The position numbers and the translations under genes were made by a program. 64,000 bases of DNA from Ochromonas danica (taxonomy: Eukaryota; Sar; Chrysophyceae; Chromulinales; Chromulinaceae): NCBI GenBank assembly GCA_015146655.1, contig VKHL01000012.1:62001-126000 (forward strand). Reading direction: 5' to 3'. Positions 20,942-30,956 of this stretch are shown here, piece after piece; the first letter of the stretch is position 1; every line of letters begins with the position of its first letter. The notes under the pieces are model-generated. The model did not search any database. It saw only the letters and a program-made list of their open reading frames with translations, and was not told where the DNA came from.

Positions 20942-21763
20942 ATGGGACAGATCGTTGGTATTTCAGATGTAAAGGAGCCTCCTTTTGTGCCCATCCTGCA
21001 ATCTGGTCCCTCGCTGGAGATTCGCCTCTACCAGCCTGTCTTCGTGGCAGAGGTTCTCTCGGATCATGGCAGCAGCAATAAAGCCTTCATGAAGCTAGCC
21101 AATTATATTGGAGCCTTTGGAAGTCCTCAGAATGAACAAAGTGAGTCATTGCCTCCTCGTGCCTGTCTTCCTGTAGCGTTGACCTAACTAATGCTTGTCT
21201 TGCTTGCTTGCTTGGTTGTTGCTCGATGGCTGCTGTCGATGGTAGAGCATCCCTTAGCCATGACTGCACCAGTGATTACAGGGCAGGGGTCAGGAGGACA
21301 GGCTATCGCCATGACTGCTCCCGTCCTCTCCACGGGGCAGTACATGCAATTCGTCCTTCCCGCTGATTACCAAAGTCTAGACACTATCCCCACCCCAACA
21401 AATCCCGAAGTGACGATCAAGTCAATTCCTCGCCGAGTCGTTGCAGTCTCACGCTTCACTGGGTCATTCTCTGACAGCTACTTCTCTACCAAATTACAGG
21501 AACTCTACGAGAAGCTCAAGCAGGATCACCTGGTGGAAGAGACTGAACTGCCTCAAAAGGAAGCTTATCTCGGAGGACTGAAGTGGAGTTATGCTCAGTT
21601 CAATCCTCCTTTCACCATCCCTGCCTTTCGCAGGAATGAGGTCTGGATTGAACTAAACGAAACCTCCTATGCCAAAGTTCGTCAATTAATTGAAGAATAT
21701 GATAAAGAGAAGCTGAAGTCTTCCTCGACTTCTTCAGCTGGTGCAGGAGAGGGGAAGAAGTAG
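20942..21763 (+). CDS. SOUL-family heme-binding protein
   Basis: Exons 20942-21140 and 21246-21763 give 238 residues. Family features are the N-terminal MGQIVGISDVKEPPFVPIL, EIRLYQPVFVAEV, the repeated MTAPV motif (MTAPVITG and MTAPVLSTG) and the C-terminal GGLKWSYAQFNPPFTIP with RRNEVWIEL. SOUL/HBP proteins bind heme or tetrapyrroles loosely and act in their trafficking. In algae some are cytosolic and others lie in eyespot plastoglobules. No presequence is present, so this one is probably cytosolic. The frame is open upstream, but its first codon is TTG; ATG 20942 matches the start of plant cytosolic HBPs. The intron (105 bp) begins GTGAGT and the phase gives NEQ/K/HPLAMTAP. The C-terminus is a Ser/Gly tail. 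Confidence 0.9.
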
Positions 21764-22328
21764 CAGCAATAGTGAGAGAGGAGGGGGGAAGTCCCTCTTA
21801 CTCGTCTCTTCTTTTGTTTGTCTGCATTCTGTTTAATACATGTAGCTACTCTATTCATCTTCATGTTGATTTGCTTGTTGCCATCTGCTTTGCATCCTTT
21901 CCTTCTGCTGAGTGAAAAGTAATCTTTAGTGATGCGCAACTTCATTCATAGTGCTAATGTGCACTTTCGTTAAGTGTTCGAAATAGGTCAACTTCGAAAC
22001 AAGTCTGAGACATGATACATCTTGAGTTGTTATCCAATTGCCCCTTTTTCATCAGTCATCACCATTGTCATCGAAAGGTTGCACTGTTTTCAGTCGTGAA
22101 ATGAACTGAAAATGAAGAGAATCCCAATCTTCAATTCTTCCCATTGACAAAATCCCATTGATGCAGTGGTGGTTAACTTAAGATGTTTCTCCTTCCCTTG
22201 CCCTTCATCATCTTCAACTGTCCCCACATCATATTGACATACACAAGACAAGTCAGAAGTCAATAGGAAGAAGTCATTCAATCACTACTGCTTGACAAAC
22301 TAACTACCACCATATCATAAAGACGAAA
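21764..22328. other. Intergenic, 565 bp
   Basis: This lies between two plus-strand genes. Presumed SOUL 3' UTR is followed by the GST promoter; no gene, repeat or RNA is recognised. Confidence 0.5.
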
Positions 22329-23252
22329 ATGACTGAAGCTGCTCCCGCTCCCACTCAGACCAATCCTGGTATAATTGTTGGTTATTGGGGTATTCGTGGC
22401 CTAGGTGCTCCTTTACGAATGATGATCATGTTCCGTGGTCTGCCTCTCATCTGTGAGAACTATGACTGTGGAGAAGAAAATGGAGTATTTGATACTTCTT
22501 CATGGTTTAATGTCAAGGAGAAATACAAGGCAAAGAATCCTTTAATTAATCTCCCTTATGTCCAAGTCGGTGACCTAGTCGTCACTCAATCTAATGCTTG
22601 TATACTCTATCTGGGTCGTCGTCTAAATCTCATGGGGAATGATGACTATGATCAAGTCGAGGTTGAAGAGCTTCTCTGTGAGTACATGGACCTGCGCACT
22701 AAGATCTCCTCGTATGTCTACCGCACCTCTGCTACACCTCCTCTCACCTGGCTCACTCAGCTAGTAGCATCAGGGTCAGGTATACATAAATTACATGATT
22801 TCCTTGTATTGAAATATCCTACTTCAACCGAGGAAAACTTGTATTTTGTTGCTAAACAAGCGACAGCTGCTGACTTTGCCTTATGGGAAGTCATTGATGT
22901 GTTAAAGTCGATGGCTACCTTCTTCCAGAGTGAGGAGGACATCTTCAATGACTATCCACTTCTTAACCTCTTTCATCGTAGGTTCAAAGAGTTACCAGAG
23001 AATAAACGTTATTTCCAATCTCATTTATCTCGATTACCAGTGAATAACTTGTCTGCTAAAGTGTTTGGAGCCACTCCCTCGGGGGCAGCTTATGTCTCTG
23101 GTGACCCACGCCCATGGAATGAATCATCAGGTGTCTACCAACCTTCATCACCAGACCCTGAGCCTGCTACTGCTCCTTCTCCAGTTGACGAGAAAGTGGA
23201 GCAGACCAAGCCTCCTGCTCCACCTGCTGCACCTGCCCCAGATGATGCCTAA
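22329..23252 (+). CDS. Glutathione S-transferase, mu-like, with Pro-rich tail
   Basis: This single exon encodes 307 residues. The thioredoxin-like N-domain shows VGYWGIRGLGAPLRMMI (the catalytic Tyr region of mu/sigma GSTs) and LPYVQVGDLVVTQSNACILYL, where TQSNA is the glutathione-binding SNA motif. The C-domain contains AADFALWEVIDV with the conserved Asp. GSTs conjugate glutathione to electrophiles or hydroperoxides in the cytosol. Two features differ from a 220-residue standard enzyme: a short Ala/Pro leader (MTEAAPAPTQT) and a C-terminal tail of about 60 residues rich in Pro, Ala and Glu (TKPPAPPAAPAPDDA). No membrane segment is visible. The start is the only sensible ATG before YWG. Confidence 0.86.
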   Translation: MTEAAPAPTQTNPGIIVGYWGIRGLGAPLRMMIMFRGLPLICENYDCGEENGVFDTSSWFNVKEKYKAKNPLINLPYVQVGDLVVTQSNACILYLGRRLNLMGNDDYDQVEVEELLCEYMDLRTKISSYVYRTSATPPLTWLTQLVASGSGIHKLHDFLVLKYPTSTEENLYFVAKQATAADFALWEVIDVLKSMATFFQSEEDIFNDYPLLNLFHRRFKELPENKRYFQSHLSRLPVNNLSAKVFGATPSGAAYVSGDPRPWNESSGVYQPSSPDPEPATAPSPVDEKVEQTKPPAPPAAPAPDDA

Positions 23253-23499
23253 CAAGTCTGAGTGAAGATGGTGGAGGGGTTGGTGGATTAACGATCATCG
23301 CGTCATGGCAAGTTTGTAGGTCGTAGTGCTATAACGTTTTATTAGTTTGGCCGATGTGCCATCTCGATAGTAGACTGACTATTGGTGGTATTATCCATAG
23401 AATACAATACCCTCTCCTGGAATAATAAAAAGAGATAATTGATATTACAGACTACTCGATTCGAACCCTCCCTGCACTTAGAAACAACAGCAAATGCTT

Positions 23500-25426
23500 T
23501 CATTCCACTTTCGACTTCTTCTGCTGTTGCTGGTAATGCCGTTGTTGTTGCAGATAGTCAATGGAGATCTCAAGGGAACGGCAAACTACCAACAGTATCA
23601 ACAAAAGCAAACAAAGCATGACTAGTGAAGGCCAGAGGAAGGCATAGTCTATCTGCAGATAGACAGCAAGCAGCAATCCCGAGCAGGAAGCACCTAACTG
23701 AGCACAGAGACCAATACATCCACTAACAGTGCCAGTGGAGGCTTTCCTTCTTGTTCTATTAAGTCTATTGCTATCATCTTCTATTGACATGCCCAATGAC
23801 TCTAGTCGCCTGTCCTCCCACAGTGACTGAGTCAATAGACATTGTTCTGTTGCTTTCAATTGAAGCAAAGCTTTCGGTCCATTAATACCAAAGCCAGCCA
23901 TGAACAAGAGAAGACACCATGAGAAAGAGGATAGCGATCTTCTTCTTCCTTCATGAAGAGGAAAGAAGAAGAACATGTCCAAAGCTGTCCATTGTCGAGT
24001 TGTCTTCATGACCACCAACAGGCAATCACTCAAAGCTAGCCAAGTGTCAGAGAATAGCAAGAAGAATGGATTTAGACCTTCTCTAGGCAGTGCTGCTGGT
24101 AATGTAGCAGAAGAGCTTTGGGTGTCGTTAACAAAGGAGGCGATCAAGAGAAAGCAAAACACTGTGGCTAGTGTGAAGAACAAACTGACTCGCACCTCAC
24201 CCAGTCTAGTGGTAGAGGAAGAAGATCCATCAGCTAGCAATCCTGCAACACAGGAGCCTAGAATAGCTCCTATCTACACCACCACCCATAACAACAATTA
24301 GTAACCAACAATACCTAATAGACAGCAATCAGTCAACTCTACTGTACCTCACACCAGAAGGCGATGGCAATGGCGGTGGTGTAGTCCATCTCTAAGCTAC
24401 TGTGCATTAGACACTGCACTGCATTATACCATCACATCATCACCACATGTCACAGTCAATAACAATAACAGAGGCAATGCAATTGATGAAGATCTCACCT
24501 AACCAGTCTGATATCCCTTTGATGACGAAGTACGTTAACATGTCAGAGAATATCAAAATAGCCGCCAAACAAGTGTGCAATGAAGCTTCTAGCAAAGTGA
24601 CAGCAGCAACACTGCTGTGGGTGGGAGTGACTTTGTTGTTGTCAGAAGTTGTGCTACTAGTCGAGGAGGAGGAGGTAGTGTGCTGAGTTCTGCTGACAGG
24701 ATAGGCTAGCATGGCTAGTGAAGAGACAAGACCTATAGCTCCAGCAGTCCAGAATGGTCCCTATCATGATGATGGAAAGCCATTAGCACGACATGATGTA
24801 ATACAGACAGAGAGAGGGGGGGGGAAGGGGGACTCTATTGTAGACTACCTGCCAACCCCATTGAAATAGAGGATACATTAGAATATAAGGTGCGAGGAGA
24901 TAACCCAGATTATTGAACTAGAAGCAGTAGACATCATGTTAATAACAGTATGAGAGGAGGAGGAGGAGGAGGAGGAGGAGGTGTAACTCACAGTCAAGAG
25001 ACTAGACCAAGTAGATGCTCGCTGTTCAGAAGGAAACTCTTCAATAACTACCTTAGACAAGGCAGGTCCTCCTCCTCCTTGAACAGCTCCATTCATCGCC
25101 CAGCAGGCTTGAATCAAGTCTAGTCTGCTGGGCAGAGCAGGAATAGTTAAGTTAATGACAGAGCCAAACAACAAGCCCAGACTGAACACTGTAGTGGCAG
25201 GAACATAGTCTGTTAGGATTCCTCCCACTAGCTTGAAGAGACCATAGCCTATAGAGAAAGTAGCGGAGAATCTTCCAATGTCAGCAGGAGAGAGAGAGAA
25301 GACCTTCTTCATGACTGGGAGAGAAGAAGACAATGACTTCTTAGTCACAGCATACCAGAGATTACCAAAGTAAAGAGCAATAGTTGCTATTATTGTTCTA
25401 TGATGGATTGTCATCGTCATCATCAT
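23500..25426 (-). CDS. Major-facilitator transporter, SLC37/GlpT (organophosphate) type
   Basis: Five exons on the minus strand (24992-25426, 24849-24917, 24499-24760, 24348-24418, 23500-24273) give 536 residues. Motifs of organophosphate:phosphate antiporters are YFGNLWYAVTKKS, SIGYGLFKLVGGILTDY, WAMNGAVQGGGGPA, FWCEIGAILGS, FGINGPKALLQL and GTVSGCIGLCAQLGAS. These proteins exchange glycerol-3-phosphate or sugar phosphates for phosphate. About 11-12 helices can be placed, with long Ser/Thr loops in mid-protein and after helix 8. The first codon in the open frame is GTG, so ATG 25426 is the start. The fourth exon (71 bp) was fixed by phase: only the donor TTAG/GTGAG and acceptor TGCAG give a frame that aligns with the family. 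It shares a promoter with the peroxidase gene. The substrate is inferred. Confidence 0.84.
24951..24983. repeat. (GGA)n microsatellite in transporter intron 1
   Basis: A run of about ten GGA/GAG units lies in the first intron of the SLC37-like gene. Confidence 0.8.
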
Positions 25427-25534
25427 CACTGAATCTCTCTATCTTGTTCTCTCTTGTTCTCTCTCAGCACTCACTCCTTCTCCTTCTTCATTCACTTCTC
25501 ACGACTTGTTTTCGAGCGCGGCTGGGAATCCATA

Positions 25535-25679
25535 TGGAATCCACATGGAATCATATTGGGATTGCAAAACAAATTCCGTGGATTCCATGGATTCTTTCTT
25601 ACCTCCCAGAGTTCGAAACCATGGAATCCACATGGAATCAGAATTCGCAGTGCATATTCCGTGGATTCCATGGATTCCA
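25535..25679. repeat. Two tandem hairpin units built from TGGAATCCA
   Basis: Each unit has a left arm TGGAATCCACATGGAAT (25535-25551 and 25622-25638) and a right arm ATTCCGTGGATTCCATGG (25573-25590 and 25656-25673). The arms are inverted copies with a 2-base bulge. The two units repeat about 85 bp apart in the divergent promoter between the SLC37-like gene (minus) and the peroxidase (plus). Related single copies lie at 14537, 20781-20835, 30095 and 31576. Confidence 0.75.
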
Positions 25680-25724
25680 CCGAACCCCATCTTCCTCTAG
25701 CTCAACTGCAAAAGTGAAAAGAAG

Positions 25725-26883
25725 ATGTTCTCCAGAATTCCCTTTCGTAAGGTCTTTCAATCCTCTGCCCTCTATGGCAGACAGGCTGTCAAGCTCTCAA
25801 CTGCTCGAACTGTCAATAGCCTGCGTCATTTCCCAGTGCGCTTCGCTTTAGTATTGGCAAGCGCAGTTTTCGTCGCCACTTTGGCTCTTCCTTCTGCTGA
25901 AGCAGCTGCTGCTATTGACTATGGTAAAGTCAAGCAGGAGATTATCGCTGCTATTGAGGAAGAGGACGCTCGTCGTTCTGATGGTACTTCCATCGCACCC
26001 ACTCTGATTCGCTTGGCTTGGCATGCCTCAGGAACCTTCTCTGTCTACGACCTCACGGGAGGTAGCAATGGAGCCACGATGCGCTTTGCACCTGAGAGTG
26101 AATGGGGTGCCAATCGTGGACTGAAGGTGGCCCGTGACTTCTTGGAGAAGATCAAGCAGAAGCATCGACACATCTCCTACGCTGACCTCTGGACTCTCGC
26201 TGGAGGTGACTGACTCCCTCCCTCTCTCCCTCCTTCTCTTACGCTGCTAACTGTGATGGTGTTGGCGCTGGTGCTGAATAGCTGTGGCCGTGGAAGCGAT
26301 GGGTGGACCAGTCATTCCATGGAAGCCTGGTCGTCGAGATGCTGAGCCCACCACCAATCGCTTCTTACCCGATGGACGTCTGCCCAATGCTAACAGTGGA
26401 TGCCCTGTTGCTACTAATAGCCACACACGCGATATCTTTGGACGCATGGGCTTCCTTGATCGTGAGATTGTCGCATTGTTAGGAGCGCATGCAGTGGGTC
26501 GCTGCCATATCGAGAACAGCGGGTAAGTCGAGCGCTTGACTCATCATCATAAGGGGGTGTTGATGATGTTTGCTCCTCTTTCTGTGACTAGATACTGGGG
26601 TCCCTGGACCAATGCTGAGTCGACCTTCTCCAACGAGTACTTCCGCCTTTTGCTGGAGGAGAAGTGGACTGTGAAGAAGACTCACAATGGCAAGCCTTGG
26701 ACTGGTCCCTTGCAGTATGAGGCACAGGGTGGAGCGCTCATGATGCTTCCTGCTGATCTAGCGCTCATCGAAGACCCGAAGTTCCGCAGATACGTTGAAC
26801 TGTATGCTAAAGATGAGAACATCTTCTTCAAGGATTTCGCTGCGGCTTTCTCCAAACTGCTTGAGCTCGGTATCTATCTATAA
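25725..26883 (+). CDS. CCP1: Class I heme peroxidase, cytochrome c peroxidase type
   Basis: Exons 25725-26205, 26282-26522 and 26592-26883 give 337 residues. The distal site [10 protein letters not shown] (Arg, Trp, His), the proximal heme ligand in [11 protein letters not shown] and the radical Trp in [10 protein letters not shown] are present. The C-terminus ([19 protein letters not shown]) runs much like yeast cytochrome c peroxidase. Such enzymes reduce H2O2 using cytochrome c; plant ascorbate peroxidases share the fold, so the donor is inferred. The N-terminus supports mitochondria: a basic amphipathic leader ([14 protein letters not shown]) followed by a hydrophobic helix ([16 protein letters not shown]) and an Ala-rich cleavage region. 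This is the bipartite signal that sends yeast Ccp1 to the intermembrane space. No ASAFAP signal is seen. Introns are 76 and 69 bp; IPWKPGR and SGYWG form cleanly across the joins. Confidence 0.92.
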
Positions 26884-27060
26884 CAATGTACACCAAACAC
26901 GACATCATCTCATTTCTATCTGAGATCTCCCTTCTCTTGTCTATGAAGCAGACAGTAACTTAAGTATGAAAACTATCTTTGCATCTTCTTCGAATATGTT
27001 TAAGAAGATGAAACAATCACAAAACTCCTATCTAGTAAGAAAAGGCAACAGATTAGGGAT

Positions 27061-28194
27061 CTAAGCGGAAGGGTTCTGGTTTTCAAGGGCAGGAGCCATG
27101 GCAGCGCTATCCAAAGCCATACCCATGGCGAAGAGGCCGTTGTCCACATAGAGAGTGACACCAGAGATAGCACGAGCAAGAGGAGAGAGCAAGAAGGCAG
27201 CAGTAGCTCCGACATCATCAGAGTAGAGGTCCTGGGCCATTGGAGCGTTGGCCTTGGAGTAGTCGATGGCGTAGTCGATGAAGGTCTTGGGCTTGCCAGC
27301 GCCGCCAATCGCCTTAGCAGCACGAGAGGCCAGAGGGCCAGCAGAGATGGTGTTCACGCGAATGCCATACTTGCGACCAGCTTCATAAGCCAAGGTGCGA
27401 GTATCCGATTCTAAAGCAGCCTTGGCAGAGCTCATGCCTCCGCCATAGCCGGGAATGACCTTCTCCGAGGCGACATAAGTCAACGAGATGACAGCACCAC
27501 CTGGGTTGATGATAGGACCAAAGCGAGACACCATACTCACAAGAGAGTAGGCAGAGGCAGAAGAGGCAGCAAGGTAGCCAGCACGAGTGGTTTCCAACAG
27601 AGGTTTGGTGACCTCGGGGCCATTGGCCAAGGAGTGCACGACATAGTCAATCTTGCCGAAGTCAGCAGCAATCTGATCGGCCACTTCTTGGATAGAATAT
27701 CCACTGAAAGAGCGATAACGCTTACTAGTAGCTACTGACTCAGGAATAAGTTCTTTAGTGTCGAAAGTGGCATCAAGAGGATAAATCTATGTGGTTCATC
27801 ATTCAATATGAGATGGGTCATGATGAATAGAGAGGGTAGTTACCTTGGCGATCTCCATCTTGGATCCGTCACTGAGCTGGAGGTCTTCATCGAATTGTCC
27901 GCGGTCGAAGCCCATCATGAACATGGGCAGCACAGGTGGCCACGTGCCCAAAACAATCTTCGCACCTGCCTCAGCACAGGCCTTGGCAATAGCCCAGCCA
28001 TAGCCAGTGGAGTCAGCAACACCCGCCACGAAGACAGTCTTGCCTTTCATGTCAATCTTAAGTCCCTCGCCTTGCATGGAAAGACTTGCAACAGATCGAC
28101 TGCTGCTACTGCTGGTCAGACGATAATTACTCATAGGCATGAAAGCAACACATGCTTGTAATAACGACAGAAGAAGAGCACTCAATAACATCAT
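27061..28194 (-). CDS. fabI: Enoyl-ACP reductase (FabI), plastid
   Basis: Exons 27844-28194 and 27061-27786 (minus) give 358 residues. FabI reduces enoyl-ACP with NADH in the last step of each round of plastid fatty acid synthesis. The sequence shows [35 protein letters not shown] and the catalytic core [19 protein letters not shown] (Tyr and the following SSAKAALE Lys). [17 protein letters not shown] and the terminal [13 protein letters not shown] follow, all as in plant and algal enzymes. The N-terminus [22 protein letters not shown] is a signal peptide with Phe at +1 (VAF/MP), then a Ser-rich transit region ([13 protein letters not shown]). The 57-bp intron joins EIAK to IYPLDATFD, a plausible FabI sequence. 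The downstream exon has its own GTG-initiated frame but clearly continues exon 1. Confidence 0.97.
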
Positions 28195-28448
28195 CTCTTA
28201 ACCAACGAATCAATTAGTCTATCCAGACTACTTGGGTGGGTGTAGTGCAAAACCAACACGGCCAGCGATGATGACGAAGATCGTCACACCCCGCTGCATA
28301 GGCACGAATAATCGAAAACCCGAATCTCCCAACAACCGAATCTCGCTCTGGATCTTGGAGTTAACTTACGAAGATTCTTCTGTTCTGCTGCTGCTTCACT
28401 CACAGAGAGAGTTTGAATCCTTGTAGCGGACCCTACAGTAGCTAGTAC

Positions 28449-29996
28449 ATGATGATGATGATGATGATGGAGAGAGTTAAATTAATGGATTGGGTTAGTA
28501 GGCAAGACAAGATGGTCTTCAAGAAGATCATTATGATGTTAATACTTGTGTTTCTTTTCTGTCAATGTCATTGTGAGACTTTGTCTAAAATGAAAACATC
28601 ATCATCTAATATGGTGCAATACCCTGTGGCCATCACCAAGGATGACAAAGACAACGTCTTCGTCACTGGATATAGCTATACCCTAGTGAACGATGAGGAA
28701 GGCTCTAGAGGAAGTGACATCTTCTACCTCCACTATGACTCTAATGGTCGTTTGTGTTCTTCCCAAATCATCGCCTCCTCCTCAGGGAATGATATTGCTT
28801 GGGCTATTGCCGTTGGATCGAACAGTCAAGTCTATCTGACTGGAGAAGTTGGAGGTGATCTTCCTGGTCAGTCTTCCCTGGGTGGCAGTGACGTGGTGCT
28901 GGTGAGCGTTGACTCAGACCAAAACCAGCTGCTCTTCTCCACGCTAGCAGGCTCTAGCAGTGACGATGTGGGATATAGTCTAGCTCTTGATCTTGAAGGT
29001 GATGTGTATGTATGTGGATATGCAAGTGGTTCTGTAGATGGTCAGTCTCATTCTGGTGGTTTAGACATTCTTCTGTTAAAATATAATCGAAATGGTGAAA
29101 AACTACTCACCAGACTGTATGGAACTGCAGGGAATGATGTGGTCTATAGCATGGTTTTTGATGAGTTAAGACACAATCTTCACATGGTAGGCTACACTAT
29201 GGGAGATTGGAACAACAATCATCAGACGAACAGTAATACTGCGAGTGTTCTACTAATGACACTTGCACTAGATAGTGATACTATCTCCACCCATCAGACA
29301 AGTTCTCCTTCTTCTTCTTCTTCTTTTGGTGTAGATATGATAGGACGAAGTGTTGCAATAGATTCCTCTGGCAGTGTCTATATTGTTGGAAGAATGAATG
29401 TTGGTCATATTCAGCCTCAAATTGAAGGTCTCAATAGCTTTCTCATCAAGTATAGCGCTTTAGGCCACAAGCTCTTCACCAAAATGATTAACATGACCAG
29501 TGAAGAGAGTGGCTTAGCAGTCATGGTGGATCAGTCTGACTCTGTCTATGTGAGTGGTCATCACGATGGATCTCTCTTCCTGCTGAAGTATGACAACAAA
29601 GACCAGCGCTTCCATACTCTTCCTATGCAGAAGGTAAACTGTATCAAAGGATGTGTGGTGACGATGGATACTGTCAACAATGTCTTGCTGGCTCGACCCC
29701 TTGACTACAAGATGAATGGAGACAATGTCCTCCTCTTCAAATACCCTCTTTCGGCAGCTGATTTGAATGGTGTGAGGTTGACTACACGTGTGTCCAGAGT
29801 GTTACATGGTAGTGGTCTCTCTGACAATGACGTTGCAGCCATTGTAGTGCCTATTCTTGTTGGTACAGCTATTCTCATGCTGATAGCATATTATATAATA
29901 AACGGATATCGTGAAAGAATGGCCGTGCACATGGTCGCTAATAGAGAAGAAACACATGGTGATGTCACTCTCTATGGCGTTGAGCTACGCGTTTGA
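28449..29996 (+). CDS. SBBP-type beta-propeller protein with C-terminal membrane helix
   Basis: This single exon encodes 515 residues. After an Met-rich start, a signal peptide (IIMMLILVFLFCQCHC) leads to at least five repeats of the SBBP (seven-bladed beta-propeller) pattern. Each has a D.. + VYV/VYL(T/S)G core: DNVFVTGYS, SQVYLTGEVGG, GDVYVCGYASG, GSVYIVGRMN and DSVYVSGHHDG, most followed by D-x-L-x-K-Y-x-x-x-G strands. A hydrophobic segment near the C-terminus (IVVPILVGTAILMLIAYYI) followed by RERMAVH implies a type I membrane protein with an extracellular or lumenal propeller and a tail of about 30 residues. SBBP repeats are common in bacteria and scattered in protists; the ligand is unknown. 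A run of seven ATGs makes the exact start uncertain, but not the signal peptide. Confidence 0.82.
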   Translation: MMMMMMMERVKLMDWVSRQDKMVFKKIIMMLILVFLFCQCHCETLSKMKTSSSNMVQYPVAITKDDKDNVFVTGYSYTLVNDEEGSRGSDIFYLHYDSNGRLCSSQIIASSSGNDIAWAIAVGSNSQVYLTGEVGGDLPGQSSLGGSDVVLVSVDSDQNQLLFSTLAGSSSDDVGYSLALDLEGDVYVCGYASGSVDGQSHSGGLDILLLKYNRNGEKLLTRLYGTAGNDVVYSMVFDELRHNLHMVGYTMGDWNNNHQTNSNTASVLLMTLALDSDTISTHQTSSPSSSSSFGVDMIGRSVAIDSSGSVYIVGRMNVGHIQPQIEGLNSFLIKYSALGHKLFTKMINMTSEESGLAVMVDQSDSVYVSGHHDGSLFLLKYDNKDQRFHTLPMQKVNCIKGCVVTMDTVNNVLLARPLDYKMNGDNVLLFKYPLSAADLNGVRLTTRVSRVLHGSGLSDNDVAAIVVPILVGTAILMLIAYYIINGYRERMAVHMVANREETHGDVTLYGVELRV

Positions 29997-30369
29997 TTTA
30001 CTTCTTCACCTTTCTCTCTCTCTCTCTATTTGTTTCTACGTCGTAGTATTCTATTCTATTCTATTCTCTATCTCTACAATGGCCATATACTGTACCATGG
30101 AATCTCCTATAGATGTATACTATACTATTGAGGATGATTGGGAGTGAGTGCACAGATGAAATGTAGCTAGAGCTTGACCGCCGTTAATCACTCGAAGGCA
30201 ATGGACTGCTGCCTTTTCTTTGTAGACTATGTTGCTAGACTAATCTGTCTTGTTGTTGTTCCTCTTGTTTTCTTCCATTTTGAGTCTTAGAATAGATCCA
30301 GAAAGGTGAAAATGAGTCACGTTGAGAAGAAGAGGAATGAATGGTCAAGAAGAAGGTCTTCTGTATGTA

Positions 30370-30500
30370 TATCCATTACTACCACTACCACTGCTGCTAC
30401 TGTACACTGTACTGCTACCACTACAACTACTTTACAGTGTACTACTACCACTGTTGCTATTGCACACCTACTACCACTGCTACTGCAACTACTGTCATGA
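30370..30500. repeat. Degenerate ACT/ACC triplet tract
   Basis: About 130 bp are made mainly of ACT, ACC and GCT triplets with TACTGTACACTGTACTG-like palindromic stretches. The period of three opens frames on both strands. Confidence 0.75.
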
Positions 30501-30792
30501 GTCATCATCATACTAATGTGTTCCGAATACTAATTAATATAATTTACTACTAGGTCATTCTCATGTTAGCATAGTTGTTGTCTTGGTAGGCAAGGTCGTG
30601 TCTCTCAGTAATGGATGCTAACCGTTCCTTGAGACAGACTAACCCTAACACTAATCTAATGCATCATGACATGGTCGAAGAGATGTTATGATGACAGGAT
30701 TACACCTCTTAAATAACCACGACCCTTTCAATCTAACTTTGCTGTTGGTGTTTCCACAACAGTGCCATGCAGGCCAGGAAAGCGTTCTTAAA

Positions 30793-30890
30793 GCTGTCCC
30801 AGAAGATACTTGCTGGGACAGCATAAATGTCAGCATGGTTAAAGTTTGCAGGAAAGATGAAATCGTCAAGACAGAGAAAAGGCTGACATT
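30793..30890. ncRNA. Candidate structured RNA with two perfect stems
   Basis: GCTGTCCCAG (30793-30802) pairs perfectly with CTGGGACAGC (30813-30822) across a 10-base loop that can itself pair AAG/CTT. Immediately after it, AATGTCAGC (30826-30834) pairs with GCTGACATT (30882-30890). The element lies directly downstream of the minus-strand small gene and may be part of its 3' UTR or an independent RNA. No known RNA family was recognised. Confidence 0.3.
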
Positions 30891-30956
30891 CATGCTATCC
30901 GGGGTTAAACGATGCACACAATGTAGACAATACTCGAGTTGGCGATATTCATCCTA

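Larger units (their letters stand above)
29997..30956. other. Gene-poor region with triplet repeats and hairpins
   Basis: This is about 960 bp without a recognised gene. It contains CT-rich runs after the propeller gene, a single CCATGGAATC at 30095, the triplet tract at 30370-30500 and a pair of hairpins at 30793-30890. Open frames through the triplet tract exist in several phases and are not gene-like. Confidence 0.55.

Noticed and set aside
23440-23490. tRNA-like B-box (GGTTCGAATC on minus)
   Set aside because: No matching T-stem, A-box or acceptor stem could be formed around it.
24348-24502. Alternative splice for transporter exon 3/4 using a GTGGTG donor
   Set aside because: It keeps phase but inserts IASVIVIDCD-like residues; the GTGAG/TGCAG pair aligns better with SLC37/GlpT.
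30306-30553. Several 60-70 codon frames through the triplet tract
   Set aside because: The ACT/ACC repeat opens all phases on both strands; the translations are low complexity.
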